A stretch of DNA of 64,000 bases from Rattus norvegicus (Eukaryota > Chordata > Mammalia > Rodentia > Muridae), in contig NC_086034.1 of the NCBI RefSeq assembly GCF_036323735.1, forward strand, positions 35,953,939 to 36,017,938, in the 5' to 3' direction. How positions within the stretch are numbered: the first letter of the stretch is position 1; every line of letters begins with the position of its first letter. This document shows, one piece after another, positions 1 to 13,088 of the stretch. A model generated the notes under the pieces. It saw only the letters and a list, made by a program, of their open reading frames with translations, made no database searches and was not told the origin of the DNA. The translations under genes were made by a program, and so were the position numbers.

Positions 1-3000
1 GAATATAACGGGAAGCAATAATCACTATTCCTTAATATCTCTCAACATCAATGGCCTCAACTCCCCAATAAAAAGACATAGATTAACAAACTGGATACGC
101 AACGAGGACCCTGCATTCTGCTGCCTACAGGAAACACACCTCAGAGACAAAGACAGACACTACCTCAGAGTGAAAGGCTGGAAAACAATTTTCCAAGCAA
201 ATGGTCAGAAGAAGCAAGCTGGAGTAGCCATTCTAATATCAAATAAAATCAATTTTCAATTAAAAGTCATCAAAAAAGATACGGAAGGACACTTCATATT
301 CATCAAAGGAAAAATCCACCAAGATGAACTCTCAATCCTAAATATCTATGCCCCAAATACAAGGGCACCTACATACATAAAAGAAACCTTACTAAAGCTC
401 AAAACACACATTGCACCTCACACAATAATAGTGGGAGATTTCAACACCCCACTCTCATCAATGGACAGATCATGGAAACAGAAAGTGAACAGAGATGTAG
501 ACAGACTAAGAGAAGTCGTGAGCCAAATGGACTTAACGGATATTTATAGAACATTCTATCCTAAAGCAAAAGGATATACCTTCTTCTCAGCTCCTCATGG
601 TACTTTCTCCAAAATTGACCATATAATTGGTCAAAAAACGGGCCTCAACAGGTACAGAAAGATAGAAATAATCCCATGCGTGCTATCGGACCACCACGGC
701 GTAAAACTGGTCTTCAATAACAATCAAGGAAGAATGCCCACATATACTTGGAAATTGAACAATGCTCTACTCAATGATAACCTGGTCAAGGAAGAAATAA
801 AGAAAGAAATGAAAAACTTTTTAGAATTTAATGAAAATGAAGGTACAACATACCCAAACTTATGGGACACAATGAAAGCTGTGCTAAGAGGAAAACTCAT
901 AGCGCTGAGTGCCTGCAGAAAGAAACAGGACAGAGCATAGGTCAGCAGCTTGACAGCACACCTAAAAGCTCCAGAACAAAAAGAAGCACATACACCCAGG
1001 CGGAGTAGAAGGCAGGAAATAATCAAACTCAGAGCTGAAATCAACCAAGTAGAAACAAAAGGGACCATAGAAAGAATCAACAGAACCAAAAGTTGGTTCT
1101 TTGAGAAAATCAACAAGATAGATAAACCCTTAGCCAGACTAACGAGAGGACACAGAGAGTGCGTCCAAATTAACAAAATCAGAAATGAAAAGGGAGACAT
1201 AACAACAGATTCAGAGGAAATTCAAAAAATCATCAGATCTTACTATAAAAACCAATATTCAACAAAACTTGAAAATCTTCAGGAAATGGATAATTTCCTA
1301 GACAGATACCAGGTACCGAAGTTAAATCAGGAACAGATAAACCAGTTAAACAACCCCATAACTCCTAAGGAAATAGAAGCAGTCATTAAAGGTCTCCCAA
1401 CCAAAAAGGGCCCAGGTGGAGACGGGTTTAGTGCAGAATTCTACCAAACCTTCATAGAAGACCTCATACCAATATTATCCAAACTATTCCACAAAATTGA
1501 AACAGGTGGATCACTACCGAATACCTTCTACGAAGCCACAATTACTCTTATACCTAAACCACACAAAGACACAACAAAGAAAGAGAACTTCAGACCAATT
1601 TCCCTTATGAATATCGATGCAAAAATACTCAACAAAATTCTGGCAAACCGAATCCAAGAGCACATCAAAACAATCATCCACCATGACCAAGTAGGCTTCA
1701 TCCCAGGCATGCAGGGATGGTTTAATATACGGAAAACCATCAACGTGATCCATTATATAAACAAACTGAAAGAACAGAACCACATGATCATTTCATTAGA
1801 CGCCGAGAAAGCATTTGACAAAATTCAACACCCCTTCATGATAAAAGTCCTGGAGAGAATAGGAATTCAAGGCCCATACCTGAACATAGTAAAAGCCATA
1901 TACAGCAAACCAGTTGCTAACATTAAACTAAATGGAGAGAAACTCGAAGCAATCCCACTAAAATCAGGGACTAGACAAGGCTGCCCACTCTCTCCCTACT
2001 TATTCAATATAGTTCTTGAAGTTCTAGCCAGAGCAATCAGACAACAAAAGGAGGTCAAGGGGATACAGATCGGAAAAGAAGAAGTCAAAATATCACTGTT
2101 TGCAGATGATATGATAGTGTATTTAAGTGATCCCACACGTTCCACCAGAGAACTACTAAAGCTGATAAACAACTTCAGCAAAGTGGCTGGGTATAAAATT
2201 AACTCAAATAAATCAGTAGCCTTCCTCTACACAAAAGAGAAACAAGCCGAGAAAGAAATTAGGGAAACGACACCCTTCATAATAGACCCAAATAATATAA
2301 AGTACCTCGGTGTGACTTTAACCAAGCAAGTAAAAGATCTGTACAATAAGAACTACAAGACACTGAAGAAGGAAATTGAAGAAGACCTCAGAAGATGGAA
2401 AGATCTCCCATGCTCATGGATTGGCAGGATTAATATAGTAAAAATGGCCATTTTACCAAAAGCAATCTACAGATTCAATGCAATCCCCATCAAAATACCA
2501 ATCCAATTCTTCAAAGAGTTAGACAGAACAGTTTGCAAATTCATCTGGAATAACAAAAAACCCAGGATAGCTAAAGCTATCCTCAACAATAAAAGGACTT
2601 CAGGGGGAATCACTATCCCTGAACTCAAGCAGTATTACAGAGCAATAGTGATAAAAACTGCATGGTATTGGTACAGAGACAGACAGATAGACCAATGGAA
2701 TAGAATTGAAGACCCAGAAAGGAACCCACACACCTATGGTCACTTTATTTTTGACAAAGGAGCCAAAACCATCCAATGGAAAAAAGATAGCATTTTCAGC
2801 AAATGGTGCTGGTTCAACTGGAGGGCAACATGTAGAAGAATGCAGATCGATCCATGCTTATCACCCTGTACAAAGCTTAAGTCCAAGTGGATCAAGGACC
2901 TCCACATCATAGCAGACACACTCAAACTAATAGAAGAAAAACTAGGGAAGCATCTGGAACACATGGGCACTGGAAAAAATTTCCTAAACAAAACACCAAT

Positions 3001-3825
3001 GGCTTACGCTCTAAGATCAAGAATCGACAAATGGGATCTCATAAAACTACAAAGCTTCTGTAAGGCAAAGGACACGGTGGTTAGAACAAAATGGCAACCA
3101 ACAGATTGGGAAAAGATCTTTACCAATCCTACAACAGATAGAGGCCTTATATCCAAAATATACAAAGAACTCAAGAAGTTAGACCGCAGGGAAACAAATA
3201 ACCCTATTAAAAATGGGGTTCAGAGCTAAACAAAGAATTCACAGCTGAGGAATGCCGAATGGCTGAGAAACACCTAAAGAAATGTTCAACATCTTTAGTC
3301 ATAAGGGAAATGCAAATCAAAACAACCCTGAGATTTCACCTCACACCAGTGAGAATGGCTAAGATCAAAAACTCAGGGGACAGCAGATGCTGGCGAGGAT
3401 GTGGAGGAAGAGGAACACTCCTCCATTGTTGGTGGGATTGCAAACTGGTACAACCATTCTGGAAATCAGTCTGGAGAATCCTCAGAATATTGGACATTGA
3501 ACTGCCTGAGGATCCAGCTATACCTCTCTTGGGCATATACCCAAAAGATGCCCCAACATATAAAAAAGACACGTGCTCCACTCTGTTCATTGCAGCCTTA
3601 TTTATAATAGCCAGAAACTGGAAAGAACCCAGATGCCCTTCAATAGAGGAATGGATACAGAAAATGTGGTACATCTACACAATGGAATATTACTCAGCTA
3701 TCAAAAACAACGACTTTATGAAATTCGTAGGCAAATGTTTGGAACTGGAAAACATCATCCTGAGTGAGCTAACCCAATCACAGAAAAACATACATGGTAT
3801 GCACTCATTGATAAGTGGCTATTAG
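1..3825 (+). pseudogene. L1-A ORF2 (endonuclease-reverse transcriptase), two lesions
   Basis: ORF2p nicks target DNA and reverse-transcribes L1 RNA. Reading from the partial start codon, the APE-like endonuclease shows QETH, NIYAPN, GDFNTPL and SDHH in order. The reverse transcriptase shows FADD at 2099-2110. The C-terminal cysteine motif (CX3CX7HX4C) lies at 3388-3441, in the shifted frame. A TAG at 938-940 (codon 314, where other copies have TAT) stops the protein just after the endonuclease. A one-base loss in an A run near 3207-3212 then shifts the frame near codon 1070. The last segment ends at the normal stop, 3823-3825. The usual SPGPDG loop reads GPGGDG. Expected length without lesions is about 1,275 aa, normal for mammalian L1. 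This copy cannot make full ORF2p; a free endonuclease domain is possible but untested. Confidence 0.93.
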
Positions 3826-4567
3826 CCCAAATGCTTGAATTACCCTAGATGCCTAGAGCAAATAAAACTCAAGATGGATGATCAAAATGTGAATGCTTCA
3901 CTCCTTCTTTAAAAGGGGAACAAGAATACCCTTGGCAGGGAAGAGAGAGGCAAAGATTAAAACAGAGAGTGAAGGAACACCCATTCAGAGTCTGCCCCAC
4001 ATGTGGCCCATACATATATAGCCACCCAATTAGACAAGATGGATGAAGCAAAGAAGTGCAGACCGACAGGAGCCGGATGTAGATCGCTCCTAAGAGACAC
4101 AGCCAGAATACAGCAAATAGAGGCGAATGCCAGCAGCAAACCACTGAACTGAGAATAGGACCCCCGTTGAAGGAATCAGAGAAAGAACTGGAAGAGCTTG
4201 AAGGGGCTCGAGACTCCGTATGTACAACAATGCCAAGCAACCAGAGCTTCCAGGGACTAAGCCCCTACCCAAAGACTATACATGGACTGACCCTGGACTC
4301 TGACCTCATAGGTAGCAATGCATATCCTAGTAAGAGCACCAGTGGAAGGGGAAGCCCTGGGTCCTGCTAAGACTGAACCCCCAGTGAACTAGACTGGTGG
4401 GGGGAGGGCGGCAATGGGGGGAGGGTTGGTAGGGGAACACCCATAAGGAAGAGGAGGGGGGAGGGATGTTTGCCCGGATACCAGGAAAGGGAATAACACT
4501 TGAAATGTATATAAGAAATACTCAAGTTAATAAAAAAAAATCGAAAAAAAAATTAAAACAAAAAAAA
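3826..4567 (+). other. L1-A 3' UTR and poly(A) tail
   Basis: The tract around 4398-4465 is rich in G runs of three or more separated by short spacers, the conserved guanine-rich feature of rodent L1 3' UTRs that can form a quadruplex. AATAAA at 4529-4534 runs directly into the A tract, which is broken by TCG and a few T/C bases. Confidence 0.85.
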
Positions 4568-4730
4568 CTTTAATACTCTTCAAACTGATTAATATTGAGG
4601 TAAACATTGACTATAAACTTTATTTATAAAAATATAAAATTGAGCCAATTCCTTAAATATATAGGCAAACATTTGATTTAGCAAACTTGCAGAGTCTTTT
4701 AAAAATGAATTTCCTTGTCAAATAATTAAT
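4568..4730. other. AT-rich spacer
   Basis: AT-rich DNA between the tail of L1-A and the poly(T) start of L1-B. No gene or repeat recognised. Confidence 0.6.
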
Positions 4731-7578
4731 TTTTCTCTTTTTTATTTTTCTTGGATAATTTATGTATTTACATTTCAAATGTTATCCCCTTTCCCCCTTT
4801 CACATACCCCCTCTAACTCCCCCTGCTTCTCTGAGGACATTCCCACTCCCACCCACCAAGTCCAACCTCAACACCTTAGTATTCCCCTACCTTGGGGAAA
4901 TGAAGCTTCACAGGCCCAGGACTTTTCCTCCTATTGATGCTGCACAATGATATCCTCTGCAACATATGCAGTAGGGGCCATGTGTCCCTCCATTTGTACT
5001 CACTGGTTGGTGGTTTAGTCTCTGAAAACTTGAGTGGGGTCTGGTTGGTTGATATTGATGTTTTTCCTATGGTGATACAAGCACCTTAAGCTCCTTCGGG
5101 CTTTTCTCTAACTCCTCCACTGCAATCTTAATGCTTAGTCCAATTGTTACTGGCAATTATGCTCATCTGTATCAGTAGTGTTCTCACAGAGAATCTCAAG
5201 AGACAACCATATCAGGTTCCTGTCAGCAAGAACTACTTGGCACCAGTAATAGAGACTGGGTTTGCTGGCTACATATGGAAAAAAATATCCCCAGGTGGGG
5301 CAGCCTCTGGATGACCTTTCCTTCACCCCGTGTTCCACTCTTTGTCCCTGTATTTTGTCCCTTAAGTATTTTGTTCTCCCTTCTCAATAGGACTGAAGTA
5401 TCGAGAATTTGGTCTTCTTTCTTCCTGAATTTCATATGATCTGTGAAATTTTTCATAGGTATTTCAAGCTTTTGGGCTACTATATACTTATCAGTGAGTG
5501 CATATCACATGTGTTCTTCAGTGATTGTTACCTCACTCAGGATGATAATATCTAGTTCCATCCATTTGCCTAAGAATTTCATGTAGTCATTGTTTTTAAA
5601 AGCTGAGTAGTATTCCAATGTGTAGATGTACCACATTTTCTGTATCTGTTCCTCTGTTGAAGACCATCTGGATTTTTTCCAGCTTCTGGCTATTATACAT
5701 AAGGTTCCTATTAACATAGTGAAGTATGTGTCCTTGTTATATGTTGGAGCAACTTTTAGGTATATTGCCCAGTAGTGATAGAGTTGGGTCCTCAGGTAGT
5801 ACTATATCCAATTTTCGGAGGAAACTCCAGGCTGATTTCCAGAGTGGTTGTACCAGCTTGCAATCCCACCAACAGTGGAGGAGTGTTCCTCTTTCTCCAT
5901 ATTCTTGCCAGCATCTGTTGTCACCTGAGTTTTTGATCTTAGCCATTCAGACTGGTGTGAGGTGGAATGTAAGTGTTGTTTTGATTTGCATTTCCCTGAT
6001 GATGAAGGACGTTGAACATTTCCTTAGGTGCTTCTCGGGCATTCAGTATTCCTCAGTTGAGAACTCTTTCCTTAGCTCTGTGCCCCATTTTTAATAGGAT
6101 TATTTGATTATCTGGAGTCTAACTTCTTGAGTTCTTTGTATATATTAAATATTAGCCCTCTATGAGATGCAGGATTGGTAAAGATCTCTTCCCAATCTGT
6201 TGGTTGCCATTTTGTCCAATTGACAATATCCTTTGACTTACCGAAGCTTTGCAATTTTATCAGGTCACATTTGTCAATTTTTGATCTTAGAGCAGAAGCC
6301 ATTGGTGTTCTGTTCAGGAAATTTCCCCCTGTGTCTATGTGTTCCAGGCTTTTACCCACTTTCTATTCCATTAGTTTCAATGTATCTGGCTTGATGTGGA
6401 GGTCCTTGATCCACTTGGACTTAAGCTTTGTACAGGGTGATAAGAATGGATCAATTTGCATTCTTCTACATGCTGACCTCCAATTGAGCCAGCACAATTT
6501 GTTAAAAATGCTCTTTTTCCTACTGGATGGTTTTAGCTCCTTTGTCAAAAATCAAGTGACCATAGGTAGGTGTGTTCATTTCTGAGCCTTCAATTCTATT
6601 CCATTGATCTAGCTGCCTGTCTTTGTACAAATACTATACAGTTTTTATCACTATTGCTCTGTAATATAGCTTGAGGTCAGGAATGGTGATTCCCTTAGAA
6701 GTTCTTTTATTATTAAGATAGTTTAAGCTATTCTGTTTTTTATTATTCCAAATAAATTAGCAAATCGCTCTTTCTAGCTCTATGAAGAATTTAGTTGAAA
6801 TTTTGAAGGGGATTACATTGAATCTGTAGATTGTTTTTGGTAATATGGTCATGTTTACTTTATTAATCCTGCCAATTCATGAGCATGGGTGAACTTTCTA
6901 TTTTCTGAGATCTTCTTAGATTTTTTGTATAGTTCTTTTTGTTTCTACTTGATTGATTTCAGCTCTGAGTTTATTGCCTGCTGTTAACTCCTCTTGGTTG
7001 AATTTGCTTCTTTTTGTTCTAGAGCTTTCAGGTGTGCTGTCAAGGTGCTAGTGTATGCTGTCTCCAGTTTCTTTTGGAGGGACTCAAAGCTATGTGTTTT
7101 TCTCTTAGGATTGCTTTCATTGGGTATGATGTGGCCTCATTTACATTAAATTCTACATTAAAGTGTTTAATTCTTTATTTCATTCTTGACCCAGTTGTCA
7201 TCAGTAGATCTTTGTTCTGCTTTTCTGTTTTTGTTGTTATTGAACACATCCTTAATCTGCGGTGATCTGATAGGATGCAGGGGATTATTTTAATCTCATA
7301 GTATCAATTGAGACCTGTTTTGTGACCAGTATATGGTCAGTTTTGGACAAGGTAGGTATCATGAGGTGCTGAGAATGAAGTGTATTCTTTAAGTGTATTT
7401 ACAGAAGTGTTCTATAGATATCTGTTAAATCCATTTGGTTCATAACTTCTGTTTTTTTTTCAAAGAGTCTCTGTTTAGCTTCTGTTTCCCTGATCTGTCT
7501 ATTGATGAAAGTGGTGTGTTGAAGTCTCCTACTATGATTGGGTGAGGTGCAATGTATTCTTTGAGTTTTACAATTTTT
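4731..7578 (-). mobile_element. L1-B, 3' half (outer element of a nested pair)
   Basis: Antisense L1: poly(T) near 4731-4750, 3' UTR to about 5477, then ORF2 in reverse up to the endonuclease domain. The match stops at about 7578, and the next piece of the same consensus resumes at 13089, after L1-C. The junction sequence (GTTTTA plus an A/T-rich stretch) is present on both sides as a degenerate 14-15 bp duplication at 7565-7578 and 13089-13103. More diverged than L1-A, F, G or H. Confidence 0.9.
5477..7578 (-). pseudogene. L1-B ORF2, 3' part, reverse transcriptase core deleted
   Basis: Minus-strand ORF2 remnant. Recognisable blocks include the C-terminal cysteine region (ORF piece 5737-5946) and the thumb region (6108-6359 and 6363-6548). 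Near 6930 the sequence jumps from the region just downstream of the catalytic core directly to the region between endonuclease and reverse transcriptase. Compared with L1-F this removes about 1.3 kb, including the FADD motif. Many stops and frameshifts. Not functional. Confidence 0.85.
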
Positions 7579-8292
7579 AAATTTTTTTTATTATATATTT
7601 CTTTACTTACATTTCAAAGGTTATTCCACTTCCCAGTTTCCTGTCCATAAGCCCCCATTCCCTCCCCTTCACACTCCATATGGGTATTCCCTCTATATAT
7701 CCCCCTTATTGCCCTCCCCCATATTCCCCTGGACTGGAGGTCCAACCTTGGGAAGACAAAGGGCTTTCCCCTCCACTGGTGCCCCAATAAGGCTATTCTC
7801 TGCTACATATACAATTGGAGCCCTGGGTCAGTCCACATATAGTCTTTCAGTAGTGGTTTAGTCTCTGGAAGCTCTGGTTGGTTGGCATTGTTGATTTTAT
7901 GGGATTGCAAGCTCCTTCAACTCTTTCAATCCTTCCTCTAATTCTCCCCAAGGGAGTCCTATTCTCAGTTCAGTGGTTTGCTGCTAGCATTGACCTCTGT
8001 ATTGGACAAGTTCTGGATGTGTCTGTCAGGGGAGATCTATATACAGTCCCTTTCCACATGCATTTTTTAGTTTCATCAATCTTACCTAGTTTTGATGGCT
8101 GTATATATATGGGCCACATGTGGGACAGGTTCTGAATGGTCATTCCTTGAATCATTGCTATAAACTTTACTTCCATATCCCCTCCTACAGATATTTATTT
8201 TTCCCCTTTTAAGAAAAAGTGGGAGCATCTGCATTTTGGTCATCCTTCTTCCTGAGCTCCCTGTGGTCTGTGGATTGCATCTTGGGTAATTT
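7579..8292 (-). other. L1-C 3' UTR
   Basis: Antisense L1 3' UTR with poly(T) at the left and C-rich stretches that are G-rich on the L1 sense strand. It shares blocks with the L1-A 3' UTR but is more diverged. Confidence 0.8.
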
Positions 8293-11200
8293 GAACTTTT
8301 CGGGTAATATCCACTTATCAATGAGTGCATACCAAGTGTGTTTTTCTGTGATTGAGTTACCTCACTCAGGACGGTATTTTCTAGTTCATTCCATTTGCCT
8401 ATGAATTTCATGGAGTCAGTGTTTTTGAAGGCTAAGTAGTATTCCATTGTGTAGATGTACCACATTTTTTGAGTGTATTCCTCTGTTGAAGGACCTCTGG
8501 GTTCTTTCCAGCTTCTGGCTATTATAAATAACGCTGCTACGAACATAGTGCAGCATGTGTATGTTGGAGCATCTTTTGGGAGGAGAGGTATAGCTAGGTC
8601 CTCAGGTATTGTCCAATTTTCTGAGGAACCTCCAGCCTGTTTTCCAGAATGGTTATACCAGTTTGCAATCCCACCGACAATGGAAGAGTGTTCCTCTTTC
8701 TCCACATCCTCGCCAGCTTCTGCTGTCACCTGAGTTTTTTATCTTAGCCATTCTGATGGGTGAGGTGGAATCTCCGTGTTGTTTTGATTTGCATTTCCCT
8801 GATGACTAAGGATGTTGAACATTTCTTTAGGTGCTCTTTGGCCATTCGATAATCCTCAGCTGAGAATGTTTTATTTAGCTCTGTACCCCATTTTTTAATA
8901 GGGTAATTTGACTCTCTGGAGTCTAACTTCTTGAGTTCTTTGTATATTTTGGATATTAGCCCTATATCAGATGTTGGATTGGTAAAGATCTTTTCCCCAT
9001 CTGTTGGTTGCTGTTTTGTTCTAATGACAACGTCATTTGATTTACAAAAGATTTGCAGTATCTTGAGGTCCCATTTGTTGATTCTTGATCTTAGAGCATA
9101 GTTATTGGTGTTTTTTTTTCTTCAGGAAATTTTCCCCAGTGCCATGTGTTCGAGACACTTCCCCCCTTTTTCTTCTATTAATTTGAGTGTATCTGGTTTA
9201 ATGTGGAGGTCCTTGATCCACTTGGACTTAAGCTTTGTACATGGTGATAAGAATGAATCATTTTGCATTCTTCCACATGCTGAACTCCAGTTGAACCAGC
9301 ACTATTTGTTGAAAATGCTATCTTTCTTCCATTGGATGGTTGCAGCTTCTTTGTCAAAGATCAAGTGGCTATAGGTGTGTGGGTTTATTTCTCGGTCTTC
9401 AATTCTGTTCCACTGATCTACCTGCCTGTTTCTGTACCAATACCATACAGATTTATCTCTATTGCTCTGTAATACTGCTTGAAGTCAGGGATGTGATTCC
9501 CACTGAAGTTCTTTTATTGTTGAATATAGTTTTCGCTATCCTGGGTTTTTTGTTATTCCAAATGAATTTGCGAATTGATCTTTCTATCTCTACAAAGAAT
9601 TGAGTAGGAATTTTGATGGGGATTGCATTGAATCTGTAGATCGCTCCTTGGTAAAATGTCCATTTTTACTATATTAATCCTGCCAATCCATGAGCATGGG
9701 AGATCTTTCCATCTTCTGAGATCTTCCTCAATTTCTTTCTTCGGAGATTTGAAATTCTTGTCATACAGATTTGTCACTTGCTTGGATAAAGTCACACCAA
9801 GATATTTTATGATATTTGGGACTATTGTGAAGGGTTTCATTTCCGTATTTTCTTTCTCAGCCTGTTTATCCTTTGAGTAGAGGAGGCTACTGATTTGTTT
9901 GAGTTAATTTTATACCATGACACTTTGCTGAAGGTATTTATCAGGTTAAGTAGTTCTCTGGTGGAACTTTTCGGGTCACTAAAGTACACTATCATATCAT
10001 CTGCAAATAGTGATATTTTGATTTCTTCCCTTCCAATTTGTATTCCTTTGACCTCCTTTTGCTGCCTGGTTGCTCTGGCTAGGACTTCGAGTCCTACATT
10101 GAATAAGTAGGGAGAGAGTGGGCAGCCTTGTCTAGTCCCTGATTTTAGTGGGATTGCTTCAAGTTTCTCTCCATTTAGTTTGATGTTAGCTACTGGTTCG
10201 CTGTATATTGCTTTCACTATGTTTAGATATGGGCCTTGAATTCCTGATCTTTCCAAGACTTTTCTTGTGAAGGGGTGTTGAATTTTGTTAAATGCTTTCT
10301 CAGCATCTAATGAAATGATCATGTGGTTTTTATCTTTCAGTTTTTTTATATAATGGATCATGTTGATGGTTTATTATTTCCTGCCTTCTACTCCTATTTC
10401 ATGTATTTGCCTCTTTTTTCTAGAGCTTTAAGGTGTGCTGTCAAGCTGCTGACATATGCTCTCTCCTGTTTCTTTATGCAGGTACTCACAGCTATGCGTT
10501 TTTCTCTTAGTACCACTTTCATTATGTCCCATAATTTTGGGAATGTTGTGTATTCATTTTCATTAAATTCTAAAAAGTCTTCAATTTCTTCTTTATTTCT
10601 TCCTCGACCAAGTTGTCATTGAGTGGAGCATTGTTCAACTTCCATATATACATGGGCTTTCTGTCATTATTGTTGTTATTGAAGAACTGTCTTAGTGCGT
10701 GATGATCTGATAGGATGCATGGGATTATTTCTACCTTCCTATATCTGTTGAGGCCTCTTTTGTGACCGATTATATGTTCAATTTTGGAGAAGTTTCCATG
10801 AGGTGCTGAGAAGAAGGTGTATCCTTTTGTTTTAGGATGAAATGTTCTATAAATATCTGTTAAATGCAATTGGTTCATTACTTCTGTTAGTTTCTCTATG
10901 TCTCTGTTTAATTTCTTTTTCCATATCTGTCCACTGATGGTAGTGGGGGGTTAAAATCACCTACTATTATTGTGTGAGGTGCAATGTGTGTTTGAGCTTT
11001 AGTAAGGTTTCTTTTATGAATATAGGTGCCCTTGCATTTGGAGCATACATATTTATGATTGAAAGTTCATCTTGGTGGATTTTTTCTTTGATGAATATGA
11101 AGTTTCCTTCCTTATCTTTTTTTTAATGACTCTTGGTTGAAAGTCAATTTTATTTGATATTAGAATGGCAACTCTAGCTTGTTTCTTCGGGCCATTTGCT

Positions 11201-11402
11201 TGGAAAATTGTTTTCCAGCCATTTACTCTGAGGTACTGTCTGTCTTTGTCTATGATGTGTATTTCCTGCATGCATCAAAATACTGGGTCCTCTTTACATA
11301 TCCAGTCTGTTAGTCTATGTCTTTATATTGGGGAATTGAGTCCATTGATGTTGAGAGATATTAAGGAATAGAATAGTGATTGTTGCTTCCTGTTATTTTC
11401 AT
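8293..11402 (-). pseudogene. L1-C ORF2, broken, with internal deletion
   Basis: The start codon is at 11400-11402 (reverse CAT) and opens with the usual GSNNH context. The endonuclease is in pieces (11053-11271, 10570-10878). The reverse transcriptase piece 9837-10361 keeps FADD at 9996-10007. The C-terminal piece 8082-8729 includes the cysteine motif; the normal stop is lost, so the frame reads on into the 3' UTR. Near 10369 the sequence jumps from the reverse transcriptase start to the linker after the endonuclease, a loss of about 0.7 kb relative to L1-F. Multiple frameshifts and stops. A pseudogene. Confidence 0.88.
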
Positions 11403-11453
11403 TGTTAGAGGTGGAATTATGTTTGTCTCTCTTTTGGTTTCATTGCAAGGAAA

Positions 11454-12526
11454 TTATATTCTTGCTTTCTGTATGGTGTAGTTTCTCTCCTTGTGATGGA
11501 GTTTTCCATCTATTATCCCTTGTAGGGCTGGATTTGAAGAAAGATATTGCATAGGTTTGGTTTTGTCATGGAATAGCATGGTTTCTCCATCTATGTTAAT
11601 TGAGAGCTTTGCTGAATACAGTAACCTGGGCTGGCATTTGTGTTCTCTTTGGGTCTGTATGATATCTATCAGGATCTTCTGGCTGTCATAGTCTCTGGTG
11701 AGATATCTGTTGTAATTCTTATAGGTCTGCCTTTATATGTCACTTGACCTTTTTCCCTTACTGTTTTTAACATTCTTTCTTTGTTTTGTGAATTTGCTGT
11801 TTTAACTATTATGTGACTGGAGGAATTTCTCTTCTGGTCCAATCTCTTTGGAGTTCTGTAGGCTTCTTGTATGTTTATGGGTATCTCTTTCTTTAGGTTA
11901 GGGAAGTTTTCTTTTATAATTTTGTTGAATATATTTAGTGGCCCCTTAACTTCGGAGTCTTCACTTTCTTCTAGACTCATCCTTAGGTTTGATCTTCTCA
12001 TTGTGTCCTGGATTTCTTTTATGTTTTGGGCTAGGAACTTTTTGCGTTTTACATTATCTTTCACAGTTGTGTCGATGTTTTCTATGGTATTCTCTGCCCC
12101 TGAGATTCTCTCTTCTGTCTTACTTATTCTGTTGGTGATGCTTGTGTCTATAGCTCCTTGTCTCTTTCTTTGGTTTTCTATATCCATGGTTCTCTCCCTC
12201 TGTGCTTTCTTTATTGTTTCTATTTCCATTTTCAATTCTTTCACCTGTTTGGTTGTGTTTTCCTATAATTCTTTCAGTGATTTTTGTGTTTCCTCTCTAA
12301 TGGCTTCTACTTATTTACTTGTGCTTTCCTGCATTTCTCTAAGGGAATTCTTTATGTCTTTCTGAAAGTCTGCCATCATTATCAAAAAATGAGATTTCAA
12401 ATCTAAATCTTGCTTTCCTGGTTTGTATCAATATCCAATATTTTCTTTGGTGGGAGAACTGGGCTCTGATGATACCAAGTAGTCTTGGTTTCTGTTGATT
12501 ATGTTCCTGCGCTTGCCTCTAGCCAT
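11454..12526 (-). pseudogene. L1-C ORF1 (RNA-binding chaperone), broken
   Basis: ORF1p forms coiled-coil trimers that coat L1 RNA. The reverse start codon at 12524-12526 lies in the usual MARG-type context. The best open piece, 11669-12244 (191 aa), has the heptad-rich coiled coil, then an RRM-like segment (IQEAYRTP, RLDQKRN), then the start of the C-terminal domain (GQVTYKGRPIRIT). Stops in the N-terminal part and indels break the frame. The 3' end is set by comparison with intact copies and is approximate. Confidence 0.82.
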
Positions 12527-13088
12527 TGGGTTGTCTCTGGTGTTTGCTCGTCTTATTGTTTCTGGGAGTGACTTGGCCCTGCTGTAGTCCTCTGTGTCAG
12601 CACTGCTGTTGAACTGTTTTCCTGTTTTCTTTCAGCCAGTCTTTCCTGAGAACAGGTGCTCTGTTCTCAGCTGTGGCGGCACTCCTGGAGACTGTCTTCC
12701 AGCTCTAGGCAGGGGCAGAAATCAAAGGGTCCCACCCTTGATTGTTCGTGTAGGTCCTTGCACCCAGCGGGCACTGTTGGCACTATTCGATTACCTTTTG
12801 GGTCTGGACTGTCGGCAGAGGGTATTCTCTGACTTCTCAGGAGTATCCACACTTCTGAGGTTCCAGCTCTCTCCCTCACAGAATTTGGGTGCAGGGAACT
12901 GTTTGGCCAGATCAGTTCGTTCCTGGGCACAGACCAGAATCGCGGGTACAGGTGGCTGTCTATTCTTATATCCCTCTGTCCAGAGGCACTGTGCAGTTTC
13001 CCCTTGGACCAGGGATGTGGGCCAAGGTGTGCAGAGGTGGTAGTCTGTCCTGTGGCTTCAGGATGTCTGCACTCCTGGGTGTCTTCAT
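12527..13088 (-). promoter_or_regulatory. L1-C 5' UTR / promoter, truncated
   Basis: About 560 bp of GC-richer DNA upstream of ORF1. It shares blocks with the L1-F/G/H 5' UTRs, for example the TTGGGTGCAG block (near 12885) and the CCAGGGATGTGGGC block (near 13010). It is therefore the same promoter type as the younger rat elements, but only a single, incomplete unit. The L1-B target copy follows directly at 13089. Confidence 0.75.

Larger units (their letters stand above)
1..4567 (+). mobile_element. L1-A: LINE-1, 5' part outside the window
   Basis: Plus-strand LINE-1. The window opens at the third base of the ORF2 start codon, so ORF1 and the 5' UTR, if present, lie upstream. ORF2 runs to 3825, followed by a 3' UTR with a G-rich tract (about 4398-4465), an AATAAA at 4529-4534 and an A-rich tail ending near 4567. 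The protein is very close to L1-F and L1-H, so this is a young rat-type copy. Its left duplication cannot be seen. It is the only long plus-strand L1 here and forms an inverted pair with L1-F. Confidence 0.95.
7579..13088 (-). mobile_element. L1-C: nearly full-length L1 inserted into L1-B
   Basis: Antisense L1 with, from left to right, poly(T), 3' UTR, ORF2, ORF1 and about 560 bp of 5' UTR. It interrupts L1-B inside the endonuclease coding region. Both flanks match the same stretch of L1 consensus, giving a degenerate 14-15 bp target-site duplication (7565-7578 / 13089-13103). It has an internal ORF2 deletion near 10369. Age is intermediate: younger than L1-B by nesting, older than L1-F/G/H by divergence. 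Confidence 0.9.

Noticed and set aside
7565..7578. L1-B and L1-C as two separate side-by-side truncated L1s
   Set aside because: 13089-14995 continues L1-B at the exact consensus point where it stopped, so nesting is the simpler reading.
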